A stretch of DNA of 8,900 bases. Origin: Nitrospira sp. (GTDB lineage: Bacteria > Nitrospirota > Nitrospiria > Nitrospirales > Nitrospiraceae). The position numbers were made by a program, and so were the translations under genes. Below the pieces are notes generated by a model that saw only the letters and a list, made by a program, of their open reading frames with translations, made no database searches and was not told the DNA's origin. The stretch spans positions 1-8,900 of the forward strand of contig JAJFBJ010000127.1 of assembly GCA_020697375.1 (NCBI GenBank). The letters are read 5' to 3'. Shown piece by piece: positions 1-7,554 of the stretch. Each line of letters begins with the position of its first letter. Position 1 is the stretch's first letter.

Positions 1-1003
1 GGCCTCTACAGCATCGGTTCGGTCGTGACCGATCATCACAACTTCGTTGCCAAGACAGGGCATGCTCCCGCAGTCCTGTTTACATTTCATGACTGGGTTT
101 CCGACGACGATTGGGACTCCTCCCAACCGCACTTTCGGACCTTCACGGATCCTTTGGAATCGTCCTCCATCAGTCCGCTCCAACTGGCCGAGCAACTCAG
201 GGAAAGTGGCACCTTGCCGGCAGTAGCCTGGGCGATTCAATGTTGCGACTGGGAGTCCAGATTGTTCTGGTTCGGTTTACGAAAACCCACAGTGACGGTG
301 TCCCGCTTGCTGCAAGGTGATTTCGACCGGTATATCCTGACCGTTGCCCGCCAGATCAAAGCTTATCGCCATCCGATCATGTTGACTCTTTTCAGCGAGT
401 TCAACTATCAGGGCATGATGAGCTTTGGTAAGAAGGGCAACGAGACCCTGAGCGAAGTCGAGCATCTCTGCCGGCTGTATGGCGATCCAACGCGAGGATG
501 TGCGAAATGTGACCTGGTTCATGTACGCCGGCTCTCATTATATGAATCCGCATCATGAAGACTATAGCCCTTGGCTGCATCCAAAATATTTTTATCCCGG
601 CGATGATTACATCGATTGGGTAGGACAGAGCGCATATTTTGTGGACCTTCTTGCGAAAAAACACATTCGGCAGAAGGAACTCAGCACCTCTCTCGCTGAA
701 GCGTTGAATCCCGGCTATGTCGCCTGGGGTACGGTTACTGAGCGGCCGCTGTTCCTTCCGGAGTTTGGAGTGCTCGGGGATGGATCGTCCAGCCGAGCGC
801 GCATGATCGAAGAGGCTTTTGACGAGGTTTTGCCTAGGTTGCCACGAATTAAAGCTGTCACGGTCGCCGATTTCAAAATCGCCGAGGATTATTACGAAGT
901 GCCGCGTCTTGGCACATTCGAAGACGAAATTGAAGCATGGAAGAGGGCCGTTCGAGAAAATCCTCGTTATCTCAAACGCGCTTCTTTCAATTCCAAGGAC
1001 TAG
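1..1003 (+). pseudogene. GH26-like glycoside hydrolase (beta-mannanase fold), 5' truncated by window and frameshifted
   Basis: Frame 1 is open from the first base, so the gene begins upstream; it runs to a stop at 556-558. Frame 2 takes over near 490 and runs to TAG at 1001-1003. Together the two parts read as one GH26-like retaining glycosidase. The frame 1 part has TGHAPAVLFTFHDW near its start, a DFDRYI helix region, and a strand-4 segment LTLFSEFN whose Glu (codon 397-399) fits the acid/base. The frame 2 part has NVTWFMY, then YPGDDYIDWVG, then LPEFGV, whose Glu (codon 761-763) fits the nucleophile. The usual His before the acid/base Glu is Ser here. The join passes directly from LYGDP in frame 1 to QREDVRNVTW in frame 2, so a helix normally expected between these strands seems to be missing. 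As written, neither half carries both catalytic residues. Hydrolases inside polysaccharide clusters commonly trim or release the polymer; the substrate here is unknown. A sequencing or assembly error cannot be excluded. Confidence 0.75.
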
Positions 1004-1010
1004 CCATACG

Positions 1011-2396
1011 ATGGCTCTGAATCGGTCGACGAATTGGATCCGTGTGTTGACGATAATCGTCCTCTGTTTTCTGTTACGTGTGCTGGTCGGTGCGGTCATC
1101 GATGCAACCATTCCAGTTATCAAGCGCGCGGACGTGTACTCCGATATCGCGGCGAACCTCGCACGTGGACATGGCTTCGTGGCCGAACCGGGGGGAGAGC
1201 CATTGATATGGCGTGCGCCGCTGTATCCGGCGTTCCTGGCTGTCCTCTACCGCCTCTTCGGAGAACACAATAGTACGGCGGTATTCATTGCGCAGGCGAT
1301 ACTGGATGCGATCACAGGCGTCTTGATCTATTGGATGGGCACGCGGCTGTTCAGTGAGTCCGTGGGTTTCTTTTCTGCAGCGATATTTGCGCTGAATCCT
1401 CTATCCGCGTATTACTCGCTCCGATTCATGTGTGAGCCGCTGTTTACCTTGGCATTCACCGCAGCCATCGCCGCCTGGCTTCTGGCAGTGCAAAACCGTC
1501 GTTCAATTGCCTTCATGGTGGTCGGCGTTTTGGTGGCCGTTGCCGCCTTGGTAAAGCCGGTGGCCTTGGGGTTGTTGCCGTTACTTGCGGCTTGTGCGTT
1601 CTACCGACGGGGAAGTGAATTGTCTCGGGCGATGAGCGCCGCCGTAGCGCTGACTCTGACTTGCCTGCTGGTTCTGCTTCCCTGGACATGGCGAAATTAT
1701 CGAGTAACGGGAGAAATTGTTCCCGTAGCCACGGGAGAAGGCTATGCCCTCTGGTTAGGGAACCAAATGGCCAGCGAGGGACACGAAGATTGGGAATTGG
1801 ACCATACGACACGCGCCCATCTTTTGGAACAGCGTGTTGCGGTATTTGATCAAGCAGGGTTGTCCAGCTCTTATCATGCGCCTGCTTTAGCCAATGGAAC
1901 GATCCCTTTAGCCCTCCTCCCGATCAACATTACCGTTGAGGAGGATCGAGCGTTCCTCCGGGCTGCGTGGATGGAGATTGCGTCTCATCCTTTCGACAGT
2001 GGGCTGCTGATCGTCAGGAAGTTCTTCCGATTCTGGTTCCGGATTTTCCTGCCGGAAAATCGTTGGGCGCAACCCTACATTGTGAGCTTTCAAACCTTTT
2101 TCCTGTCATTCGCGATCCTTGGCATCATGGAAGCGAAACGGCGGGAGGAAAGTTTGTTTCCCTTGTTGTTTCCCGTACTGTTTCTCACCGGCGCTCATGT
2201 CCTGACGTTCGCGACAATTCGTTACAGCATGCCGGTGGTTCCTATCATGACGATCTTCATGGTGGTCGGACTGCGGGAAGTCGTTCGAGGGTTGAACGAA
2301 CGGTTGGGGCTCTCGCTTGGAATGTCATGGGCTCGATGGCTGCGGGCTGTCCCCATCGAAGAGCCGGCCGCTGCGTATCGAAGGAGCCGCGAGTGA
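1011..2396 (+). CDS. PMT/ArnT-like GT-C family membrane glycosyltransferase
   Basis: This 461-residue polytopic inner-membrane protein resembles the dolichyl-phosphate-mannose mannosyltransferase/ArnT group, which moves a sugar from a polyprenyl-phosphate donor to an acceptor on the periplasmic side. Residues 10-32 form the first membrane helix. It is followed by the typical first loop RADVYSDIAANLARGHGF (39-56), whose acidic residues D41 and D45 are catalytic candidates, and by WRAPLYPAFLAVLY (67-80). Family-like patches follow: MCEPLF (E142), VKP (181-183), PWTWRNY (224-230) and RYSMPVVP (404-411). A hydrophilic region at about 245-320 lies between helices, and more helices follow near 355-425. 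The ATG at 1011 is chosen because the membrane helix begins just after it; upstream in-frame sequence overlaps the preceding gene. AAGGA at 995-999 is a modest ribosome site with long spacing. Donor and acceptor cannot be read from sequence. The family call is firm; the specific role is open. Confidence 0.85.
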   Translation: MALNRSTNWIRVLTIIVLCFLLRVLVGAVIDATIPVIKRADVYSDIAANLARGHGFVAEPGGEPLIWRAPLYPAFLAVLYRLFGEHNSTAVFIAQAILDAITGVLIYWMGTRLFSESVGFFSAAIFALNPLSAYYSLRFMCEPLFTLAFTAAIAAWLLAVQNRRSIAFMVVGVLVAVAALVKPVALGLLPLLAACAFYRRGSELSRAMSAAVALTLTCLLVLLPWTWRNYRVTGEIVPVATGEGYALWLGNQMASEGHEDWELDHTTRAHLLEQRVAVFDQAGLSSSYHAPALANGTIPLALLPINITVEEDRAFLRAAWMEIASHPFDSGLLIVRKFFRFWFRIFLPENRWAQPYIVSFQTFFLSFAILGIMEAKRREESLFPLLFPVLFLTGAHVLTFATIRYSMPVVPIMTIFMVVGLREVVRGLNERLGLSLGMSWARWLRAVPIEEPAAAYRRSRE

Positions 2397-2442
2397 TTCC
2401 TTCAGTCTTGATAAGACCCCGTGGAGCGGTCGGGAGTTACGC

Positions 2443-3672
2443 ATGAAACCTGTTCGGGTGCTGCTGATCCGTAATTGCCGCGGCATTACCGGGATGACCG
2501 GAGGAGAAACATATCTCCTCTCCCTACTGAAAGGATTCGACCCTCATAAGGTCAATTGTCTATTGGTTTGTATCGTGAACCCGGCTTTTGGAGAAACTTC
2601 CTGGTTGAAAGAATTGAAACAAACCGGATTCGAGTACGTCACCATTCCGATCGGCAATCCGTTCAATTTGAGCGATGTCCGTACAGTCACTTCGCTGATC
2701 AGGAAATATGATGCCGATGTCGTGCATGCCTTGGATCACCGGGCCGATCTGGTCGGAATCCTAAGCGCCAAATTGACTGGTCGACCCGTGGTGGCCTCTT
2801 TCCTGGGGTGGGTGAATTTCACGAAAGGATCATGGCGGGCGAGATTGTATCCCTGGATAGATCGAATGATTCTTAAGAGGTTGGATGCGGTGATCACCGA
2901 TTCAGTCGCGATAGGCGCGGAATTGAACATGCAGGATCATGACCCGCCTGTGGTTGCGATCAGAAACGGCATCGACACCAAGTGGTTCGATCCGAACCGC
3001 GCGTTAGGGCGATTCTCTCAGGACAGTTTTATTGCGGAAGGCCATTTCATTTTTGGCATGGTCGGCCGCATTCATCCTGTGAAGGGACATCTCAACTTCT
3101 TACGGGCGGCACGAACCGTATTGGACACCTACCCGGATTGCCGGTTCCTCATTGTCGGAACCGTGTTGCCTGGTTTTGAGCACTATAGGCAGAGTCTGGA
3201 AGACTTTATCCGCGAGCATGGGTTGAGCAAATCGGTTTTGATCACCCACGTGTCGTTGGCTGAAATCCCCGCTGTATTCGCCGGCATCAATGTTCTGGTC
3301 GCACCCTCCTTCGCAGAAAGCTTCAGTTTCACGCTTCTGGAGGGCATGGCTATGGAAAAAATTGTGGTGAGCTCAGATGTCGGTGGAGCCTGCGAGATGA
3401 TTACCGATGGTGAAACGGGATACTTGATCCCGGTCGATGATGTGCCTCGTTTGACTGAAATTATGATGAGCCTGAAGGGCACCCCTGAGAAAGAGTCGGT
3501 AGTAGGAAAGCGAGCACGTAATAAAATCATCAACGACTTGGGTATCGAAGCAATGGCGGCGCGGACTCATGAGGTGTATCTCAAATTGATCGATTTCAAG
3601 GCCAAGCCATCGGCGATCCCCGATCATAAATTACGTTTGCGGGAACAGCTTGCCATGATCAGTGCCAAATAA
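2443..3672 (+). CDS. GT4 family glycosyltransferase (GT-B fold)
   Basis: This 409-residue soluble or membrane-associated retaining glycosyltransferase has two Rossmann-like domains. The N-terminal acceptor domain starts MKPVRVLLIRN and has the glycine loop GMTGGE (17-22). The C-terminal donor domain has RNGID (174-178), GMVGRIHPVKG (205-215, with R209 and K214 as the usual phosphate contacts), FLIVG (235-239), and the EX7E motif ESFSFTLLE (E292 and E300). GETGYLIP (323-330) closes the nucleotide-sugar site. Length matches the family. The role would be adding a sugar to the growing lipid-linked repeat unit in the cytoplasm; the sugar cannot be assigned. The ATG at 2443 is preferred because the protein begins with a canonical beta strand there and GGGAG (2432-2436) lies six bases upstream. 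The frame is open further upstream, but that stretch overlaps the previous gene and has no domain signal. The gap to the previous gene is 46 bases. Confidence 0.9.
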   Translation: MKPVRVLLIRNCRGITGMTGGETYLLSLLKGFDPHKVNCLLVCIVNPAFGETSWLKELKQTGFEYVTIPIGNPFNLSDVRTVTSLIRKYDADVVHALDHRADLVGILSAKLTGRPVVASFLGWVNFTKGSWRARLYPWIDRMILKRLDAVITDSVAIGAELNMQDHDPPVVAIRNGIDTKWFDPNRALGRFSQDSFIAEGHFIFGMVGRIHPVKGHLNFLRAARTVLDTYPDCRFLIVGTVLPGFEHYRQSLEDFIREHGLSKSVLITHVSLAEIPAVFAGINVLVAPSFAESFSFTLLEGMAMEKIVVSSDVGGACEMITDGETGYLIPVDDVPRLTEIMMSLKGTPEKESVVGKRARNKIINDLGIEAMAARTHEVYLKLIDFKAKPSAIPDHKLRLREQLAMISAK

Positions 3673-3701
3673 CGTTTCACCTGTATGGACACGTCTATAT
3701 C

Positions 3702-4658
3702 ATGAAAATTCTCATTACCGGATGCCAGGGGTTTATCGGCAAAAGTTTGGCTCACCATGCCTTACACAACGGTCACCAGGTGCTCGGTGTGGCGCGGTCT
3801 ACACAGAGCGATATGGTTCCCGGAATGGGATTTAGTCACTGTGCTCTTGATCGATCAGAATTTATCGAGGTGCTAAACCGGTTTGCTCCCGATGTGGTCT
3901 TCCACGCAGCCGGCTCTGCATCCGTGGGGTATTCATTTCAGCAGCCGCGTGAAGATTTCCTGATGGCTGTAGAAACCTGGGGAGCGGTGCTGGATGCGGT
4001 CCGCAAGGCCGAAGGCAATCCGCTGGTCATGTTTCCTTCGAGCGCCTCCGTGTATGGTAATCCGACTCGATTGCCCGTCTCCGAAGCTTCCAGCCTCAGA
4101 CCTATTTCACCCTATGGGTTTCACAAGGTCATTTGTGAACAGCTGGCACAGGAGTACTGCCATTGCTTCGGCTTGAATGTCGTGGTGGCACGACTGTTTT
4201 CCACGGTCGGCCCGTATCAACAACGGTTGCTGGTATGGGAACTGTTTCGGCAGGCGATCGACGATATGGCGTATCTGACGATACAAGGTACGGGAACCGA
4301 AACGCGCGACTTTCTGCACATCCAGGATATATGCCGCTACTTTTTGGGCATTATGGAGAGGCAGCCGAAAGGTTTTTGGGCCGTGAATGTCGCCTCAGGG
4401 CGGTCTACATCGGTGAGACACATGGCGGAAATCGTGACTCAGCTCGCGGGAAGCGGGCAGGGCATCGTCACGTTGAATAAAGATTTACCCGGCGATCCTA
4501 AACATTGGCAGGCGGATATCACCTTGCTGCAAGATCTGGTGCCGCATCATGCTGATGACATCACGAAAGGCATAGAAGATTGCGTACGGTATTGGATGGC
4601 AGAGGTTCCAGTATTCGAAGACCGCACGATTCGTTGTAGCTTGGAGAGCAAATTATGA
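3702..4658 (+). CDS. NAD(P)-dependent epimerase/dehydratase, extended SDR family (nucleotide-sugar modifying)
   Basis: This 318-residue cytoplasmic Rossmann-fold enzyme should convert one nucleotide sugar to another for the polymer made by this cluster. It shows the cofactor loop GCQGFIG (7-13, GxxGxxG), FHAAGSAS (68-75), the catalytic set S114 in SSASVYG with Y138 and K142 in YGFHK, the substrate-domain start ARLFSTVGP (163-171), and TRDFLHIQDI (201-210), which is characteristic of the GalE/GDP-sugar 4-reductase side of the family. PSSASVYGNPTRLPVSE followed by LRPISPYGFHK resembles GDP-6-deoxy-mannose reductases and UDP-sugar 4-epimerases; I cannot choose between them. The start at 3702 is set by the cofactor strand MKILITG and follows the previous stop by 29 bases. 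The ribosome site is weak. The last 15 or so residues look less conserved. The family call is firm; the substrate is unknown. Confidence 0.9.
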   Translation: MKILITGCQGFIGKSLAHHALHNGHQVLGVARSTQSDMVPGMGFSHCALDRSEFIEVLNRFAPDVVFHAAGSASVGYSFQQPREDFLMAVETWGAVLDAVRKAEGNPLVMFPSSASVYGNPTRLPVSEASSLRPISPYGFHKVICEQLAQEYCHCFGLNVVVARLFSTVGPYQQRLLVWELFRQAIDDMAYLTIQGTGTETRDFLHIQDICRYFLGIMERQPKGFWAVNVASGRSTSVRHMAEIVTQLAGSGQGIVTLNKDLPGDPKHWQADITLLQDLVPHHADDITKGIEDCVRYWMAEVPVFEDRTIRCSLESKL

Positions 4659-4759
4659 GCAGCGGGTTCCGTGATGTGGACTGCCATAGGACTGACAAGC
4701 AATGGTCCTCCTATTGAGGTTCCGTATGTCCGGTGCGAGGAGAAGGGTGTAAAGAGGAC

Positions 4760-6070
4760 ATGGGAACCGTGGGTTCAAGCATGAAGGCGTTGTCGCAGCA
4801 AACCGCTTGCGTCTTCGCGGGAAAAATGATGGGGGCTTGCCTTGGCTTTGCGATGAGCCTCATCGTCGCCCGGTGGATGGGGCCTGAAGAGTTCGGATTG
4901 TTCTCGCTGTTCATCGTGATCTTGATCCTTGGAAACGATGTCCTCGGCGACGGGCTGAATCCCGGCGTCGTCCGTTATTACTCGATGCACAATCGAACCG
5001 ATCCACCCAAAGCTTCCGAAGTCCTCACGAACGCGCTGGCTCTGCGTCTGTTGCTCGGTATTCCAGTAGTCCTGTTGGGGTTGACCGTTGGGGCACAGAT
5101 AGCCGAAAGGGTCTTTCACAGCCAGACCTATGTGTGGCCAGTGGTATTGGGACTCCTTGGCTCTTTTGGTGCGGCTTTGTGGAGCTTTAGTTTGTCCGTG
5201 TGGCAGGCCCGCGAAGAATTCGCCACGTATGGAATGATGGTGACGTTGGTCAACCTGCTGCGTGTTCTCAGCTTGCCGGTGCTGGTCCTGACCGGATATG
5301 TGACGCTGGAGCTGGTCATGGGACTGCACGTCCTTGCATTTTACCTCTGTGCCCTGTCCGGCTTGTGGGTGCTTCGCAGGCACTTGGCGGATGCGCCTGT
5401 CAACATGGTCCTGATGCGTGAGCTGTTTCGGTTCAGCAAGTGGCCGGCGATGGCCAGCATCTGTTTTCTACTACAAGTCAATCTTGGGGTTCCGGTTCTT
5501 AATTATTTTATTGATTCACGCCAAGCCGGCTTGTACGGAGCCGGGTCTTCTCTATTGATGGGAGTGGACTTTTTGACGATCAGCCTCCTCACCACGCTAC
5601 TGCCGAAAGTCAGTCAATTGGCCGGGCTCGACCAATGCCGGTCCTATGTGCAGCGGTCCTTCCCTCTGTACGTCGTCATTGCCGCGACACTCCTGCCGCT
5701 CTTTTTTTTCGCGCGACCCATCGTACTCGGGCTCTTCGGTCAGGCTTACGAAGGTACCATCCCGGTGTTCCAAATTCTTTTCCTCGGGACACTGGGGACA
5801 CTTATGACACATCCGTTGTATCTCGTGTTGTATACGATGAACCGCCCTCAGCTGTACACGCTCTCCGGAATCGTCGCTTTGGCCGGTTGGGTCTTGGCAG
5901 GATTCTGGCTCATCCCTGAATACGGAGCGGTTGGAGCCGCGTGGACGGCCCTTTTCGCCCGGCTCATTCAGGCGGGGATGATCGTCGTGATTCTCTGGCA
6001 TGCCTTGGGCTTTCGAGCATCTTCGGGAGTGCCTGCTCGCTCCATGATGCCGGGCGTAGGGGGATCATGA
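4760..6070 (+). CDS. Wzx-like polysaccharide flippase (MOP superfamily oligosaccharide transporter)
   Basis: This roughly 436-residue polytopic membrane protein looks like a lipid-linked oligosaccharide flippase. From the chosen start, QQTACVFAGKMMGACLGFAMSLIVARWMGPEEFGLFSLF (13-51) is the classic N-terminal signature: a first helix, then an ARWxGPEEFG loop and a second helix. Later parts include VWQAREEFATYG (148-158), LFRFSKWP (222-229), RQAGLYGAGSSL (254-265), TTLLPKVS (278-285), FLGTLGTLMTHP (341-352) and IPEYGAVGAAWTAL (385-398), all usual for this family. It should move the lipid-linked repeat unit across the inner membrane to the polymerase encoded next. The start is uncertain. GTG 4733, ATG 4760, GTG 4769 and ATG 4781 are all in frame; 4760 is taken because AGGAGAAGGG (4738-4747) lies upstream. 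The stop overlaps the next start. A T8 run at 5702-5709 lies in frame within the coding sequence. Confidence 0.88.
   Translation: MGTVGSSMKALSQQTACVFAGKMMGACLGFAMSLIVARWMGPEEFGLFSLFIVILILGNDVLGDGLNPGVVRYYSMHNRTDPPKASEVLTNALALRLLLGIPVVLLGLTVGAQIAERVFHSQTYVWPVVLGLLGSFGAALWSFSLSVWQAREEFATYGMMVTLVNLLRVLSLPVLVLTGYVTLELVMGLHVLAFYLCALSGLWVLRRHLADAPVNMVLMRELFRFSKWPAMASICFLLQVNLGVPVLNYFIDSRQAGLYGAGSSLLMGVDFLTISLLTTLLPKVSQLAGLDQCRSYVQRSFPLYVVIAATLLPLFFFARPIVLGLFGQAYEGTIPVFQILFLGTLGTLMTHPLYLVLYTMNRPQLYTLSGIVALAGWVLAGFWLIPEYGAVGAAWTALFARLIQAGMIVVILWHALGFRASSGVPARSMMPGVGGS
6055..6070 (+). promoter_or_regulatory. Ribosome site and ATGA stop/start overlap coupling flippase and polymerase genes
   Basis: A G-rich ribosome-binding stretch (GGGGG at about 6059-6063) sits just before the ATG at 6067. 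The TGA of the preceding gene occupies 6068-6070, giving a four-base ATGA overlap. This arrangement fixes the polymerase start and suggests translational coupling; the coupling itself is inference. Confidence 0.7.
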
Positions 6071-7467
6071 CGCCGCCACAGGGAACATTTACCGTTCCGA
6101 CCCTTGTCGGCGCCGCACTTGGTGCCGCCGTCCTGGCGCTTTCGACCAAGGCCTTGGCCATCGTGATTGCAGGGGCGGCATTCGTCACCATGACGGCCTC
6201 GATCGTGTTCCCCTATTACATCTTGGTCGCAACGATTCCGGTGCAGGTTGAACTCTTGGGAGGCCTCACGTTCACGAAGTTGATTACTCCGCTGGCCATC
6301 GGCATGGTGACATTCAATGCCATGACTCATCGGGGCCCCTGGCCTGTCCTCGCGCGATGGCCGGCCGGTTATCTTGCGGGCGCCTTCTTCGTCATCTCAT
6401 TGGTGTCGCTATTCCTCGCCGAGGGTGTGCGCCAGTTTCCCGGGGAGGCGGCGAAAATTCCAGTCTATGGAGCGCTCTTTTTCTTGACCCTCACCTTCAA
6501 CCGGACGCCTGACGACCTTCGTCGCCTCCTCTGGGTCATCACGCTTACGGGTGTCGCCGAGGCGCTTATTACGGCTGCGCAAGTGCACTATGGGTTTGTG
6601 ATGCCTGGAGACTGGAGAAGGAACGTCGGTCTGCCGAGCGAGGGCGGGGTAGATGGATCGTTTATGTCTATCTCCGAAGGAAAAATCCGGGCAGAAGGCA
6701 CGACCGCGCATCCGATTCTCCTCGCAAGCTTCTTCCTAATGGCCATTCCTTGCACCACGTTTTTGTTCCTACGAGAAGATCGGCCCGGGATCAAATTGAT
6801 GCTCGGAGCCATGCTGGGGCTGATGACATACGCCTGGTTTTACACATTCGCGAGAAGTTCCGTCATCGGCTTTGCGCTCTTGATTTTAGTCGCCCTGTGG
6901 TTTTACTCCAAGCTCGTCCGACAACTGTCTTTGATCTTCGTGGTGCTGGGTGTTGCGGGAGTGCTGAGCTACCAAATGGTTTCAGAATGGTTTCAGACGG
7001 GAATTCAAACCGTGGAGAACCAAAGTTTGTTCGGCAAGGCGGACCTGAACGAGGGGAGCGGAAGTTTTGCATTTCGGCGTGAATCTATCGTTGGCGGCTG
7101 GAACCTATTTTGTGCTCATCCCTGGTTCGGTGTCGGATTCGGTCAGGCCATCAATCACTACATCAAATACTTGCCGTCCTGGGCAACCCATCCGTACCAT
7201 CCGGCAGTGATTCACAATGTGTTTGTGGAGGTGGCGAGTGAATTAGGTGTCTTCGCACTCTCGGCATTCATCGGCTTGTGGGTGTGGGCTTTTGTTTCTC
7301 TAAAGCGTGGACTTCGTATCCCAGTCGTACGACCGTACGCCATCCTATTGATGAGCATTCTTTTGGGACAGGTGGTCTTTCTCATGATCACGCCTATGGT
7401 GCGCGAGATTTGGTTAACATTACCGATGGCCATCGCCATCGGTTACATAAACGATGGCGACGCATGA
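6067..7467 (+). CDS. O-antigen ligase/Wzy-like polysaccharide polymerase
   Basis: This 466-residue integral membrane protein has about a dozen hydrophobic segments and the layout of the Wzy_C/O-antigen ligase family. Regions at 10-45, 48-85, 100-118, 131-145, 154-172, 214-236, 241-280, 285-303 and 395-460 are strongly hydrophobic. A larger periplasmic-type loop spans about 304-390. It holds RRESIVGGWNLFCAHPWFGVGFG (338-359) and HNVFVEVASELGVFAL (383-398), the usual landmarks just before the final helices. An upstream loop has IRAEGTTAHPILLA (207-220), and FARSS (261-265) follows. In this context next to a Wzx flippase, polymerisation of repeat units on the periplasmic side is more likely than ligation to lipid A, but these enzymes cannot be separated by sequence reading. 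The start ATG at 6067 overlaps the flippase stop as ATGA and is preceded by a purine-rich GTAGGGGG stretch, so the two genes are probably translationally coupled. An upstream in-frame extension lies inside the flippase gene and is rejected. Confidence 0.87.
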   Translation: MTPPQGTFTVPTLVGAALGAAVLALSTKALAIVIAGAAFVTMTASIVFPYYILVATIPVQVELLGGLTFTKLITPLAIGMVTFNAMTHRGPWPVLARWPAGYLAGAFFVISLVSLFLAEGVRQFPGEAAKIPVYGALFFLTLTFNRTPDDLRRLLWVITLTGVAEALITAAQVHYGFVMPGDWRRNVGLPSEGGVDGSFMSISEGKIRAEGTTAHPILLASFFLMAIPCTTFLFLREDRPGIKLMLGAMLGLMTYAWFYTFARSSVIGFALLILVALWFYSKLVRQLSLIFVVLGVAGVLSYQMVSEWFQTGIQTVENQSLFGKADLNEGSGSFAFRRESIVGGWNLFCAHPWFGVGFGQAINHYIKYLPSWATHPYHPAVIHNVFVEVASELGVFALSAFIGLWVWAFVSLKRGLRIPVVRPYAILLMSILLGQVVFLMITPMVREIWLTLPMAIAIGYINDGDA

Positions 7468-7554
7468 CGGACGAAATGTGTCGCATCATAGTAAGGCACA
7501 GCCGATTGACCGTGCGAAATCCCTGTATTCAGGCAGGATTGAAATGAGGGTGCT

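Noticed and set aside
207..222. Sigma-54-like TGGCAC followed by a GC element
   Set aside because: The -12 half (CGGCA) differs from TTGCA at two positions, and the site lies inside coding sequence with no gene start after it.
479..1003. Frame 2 segment as a separate intact gene starting at ATG 479
   Set aside because: It begins in mid-barrel, carries only the second half of the GH26-like fold, and the first half lies directly upstream in frame 1. A broken single gene explains it better.
401..1123. Long minus-strand open frame across the GH26-like and PMT-type genes
   Set aside because: It is an antisense shadow of two plus-strand genes with clear domain signals. Its own translation has no recognisable motif.
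4686..4714. Possible intrinsic terminator between the SDR and flippase genes
   Set aside because: The stem is only five to six base pairs with a long loop, and no T tract follows.
4775..5383. Long minus-strand open frame inside the flippase gene
   Set aside because: It is antisense to a well-supported membrane protein. Its translation is rich in Gln, His and Asp, as expected for the reverse complement of a hydrophobic gene.
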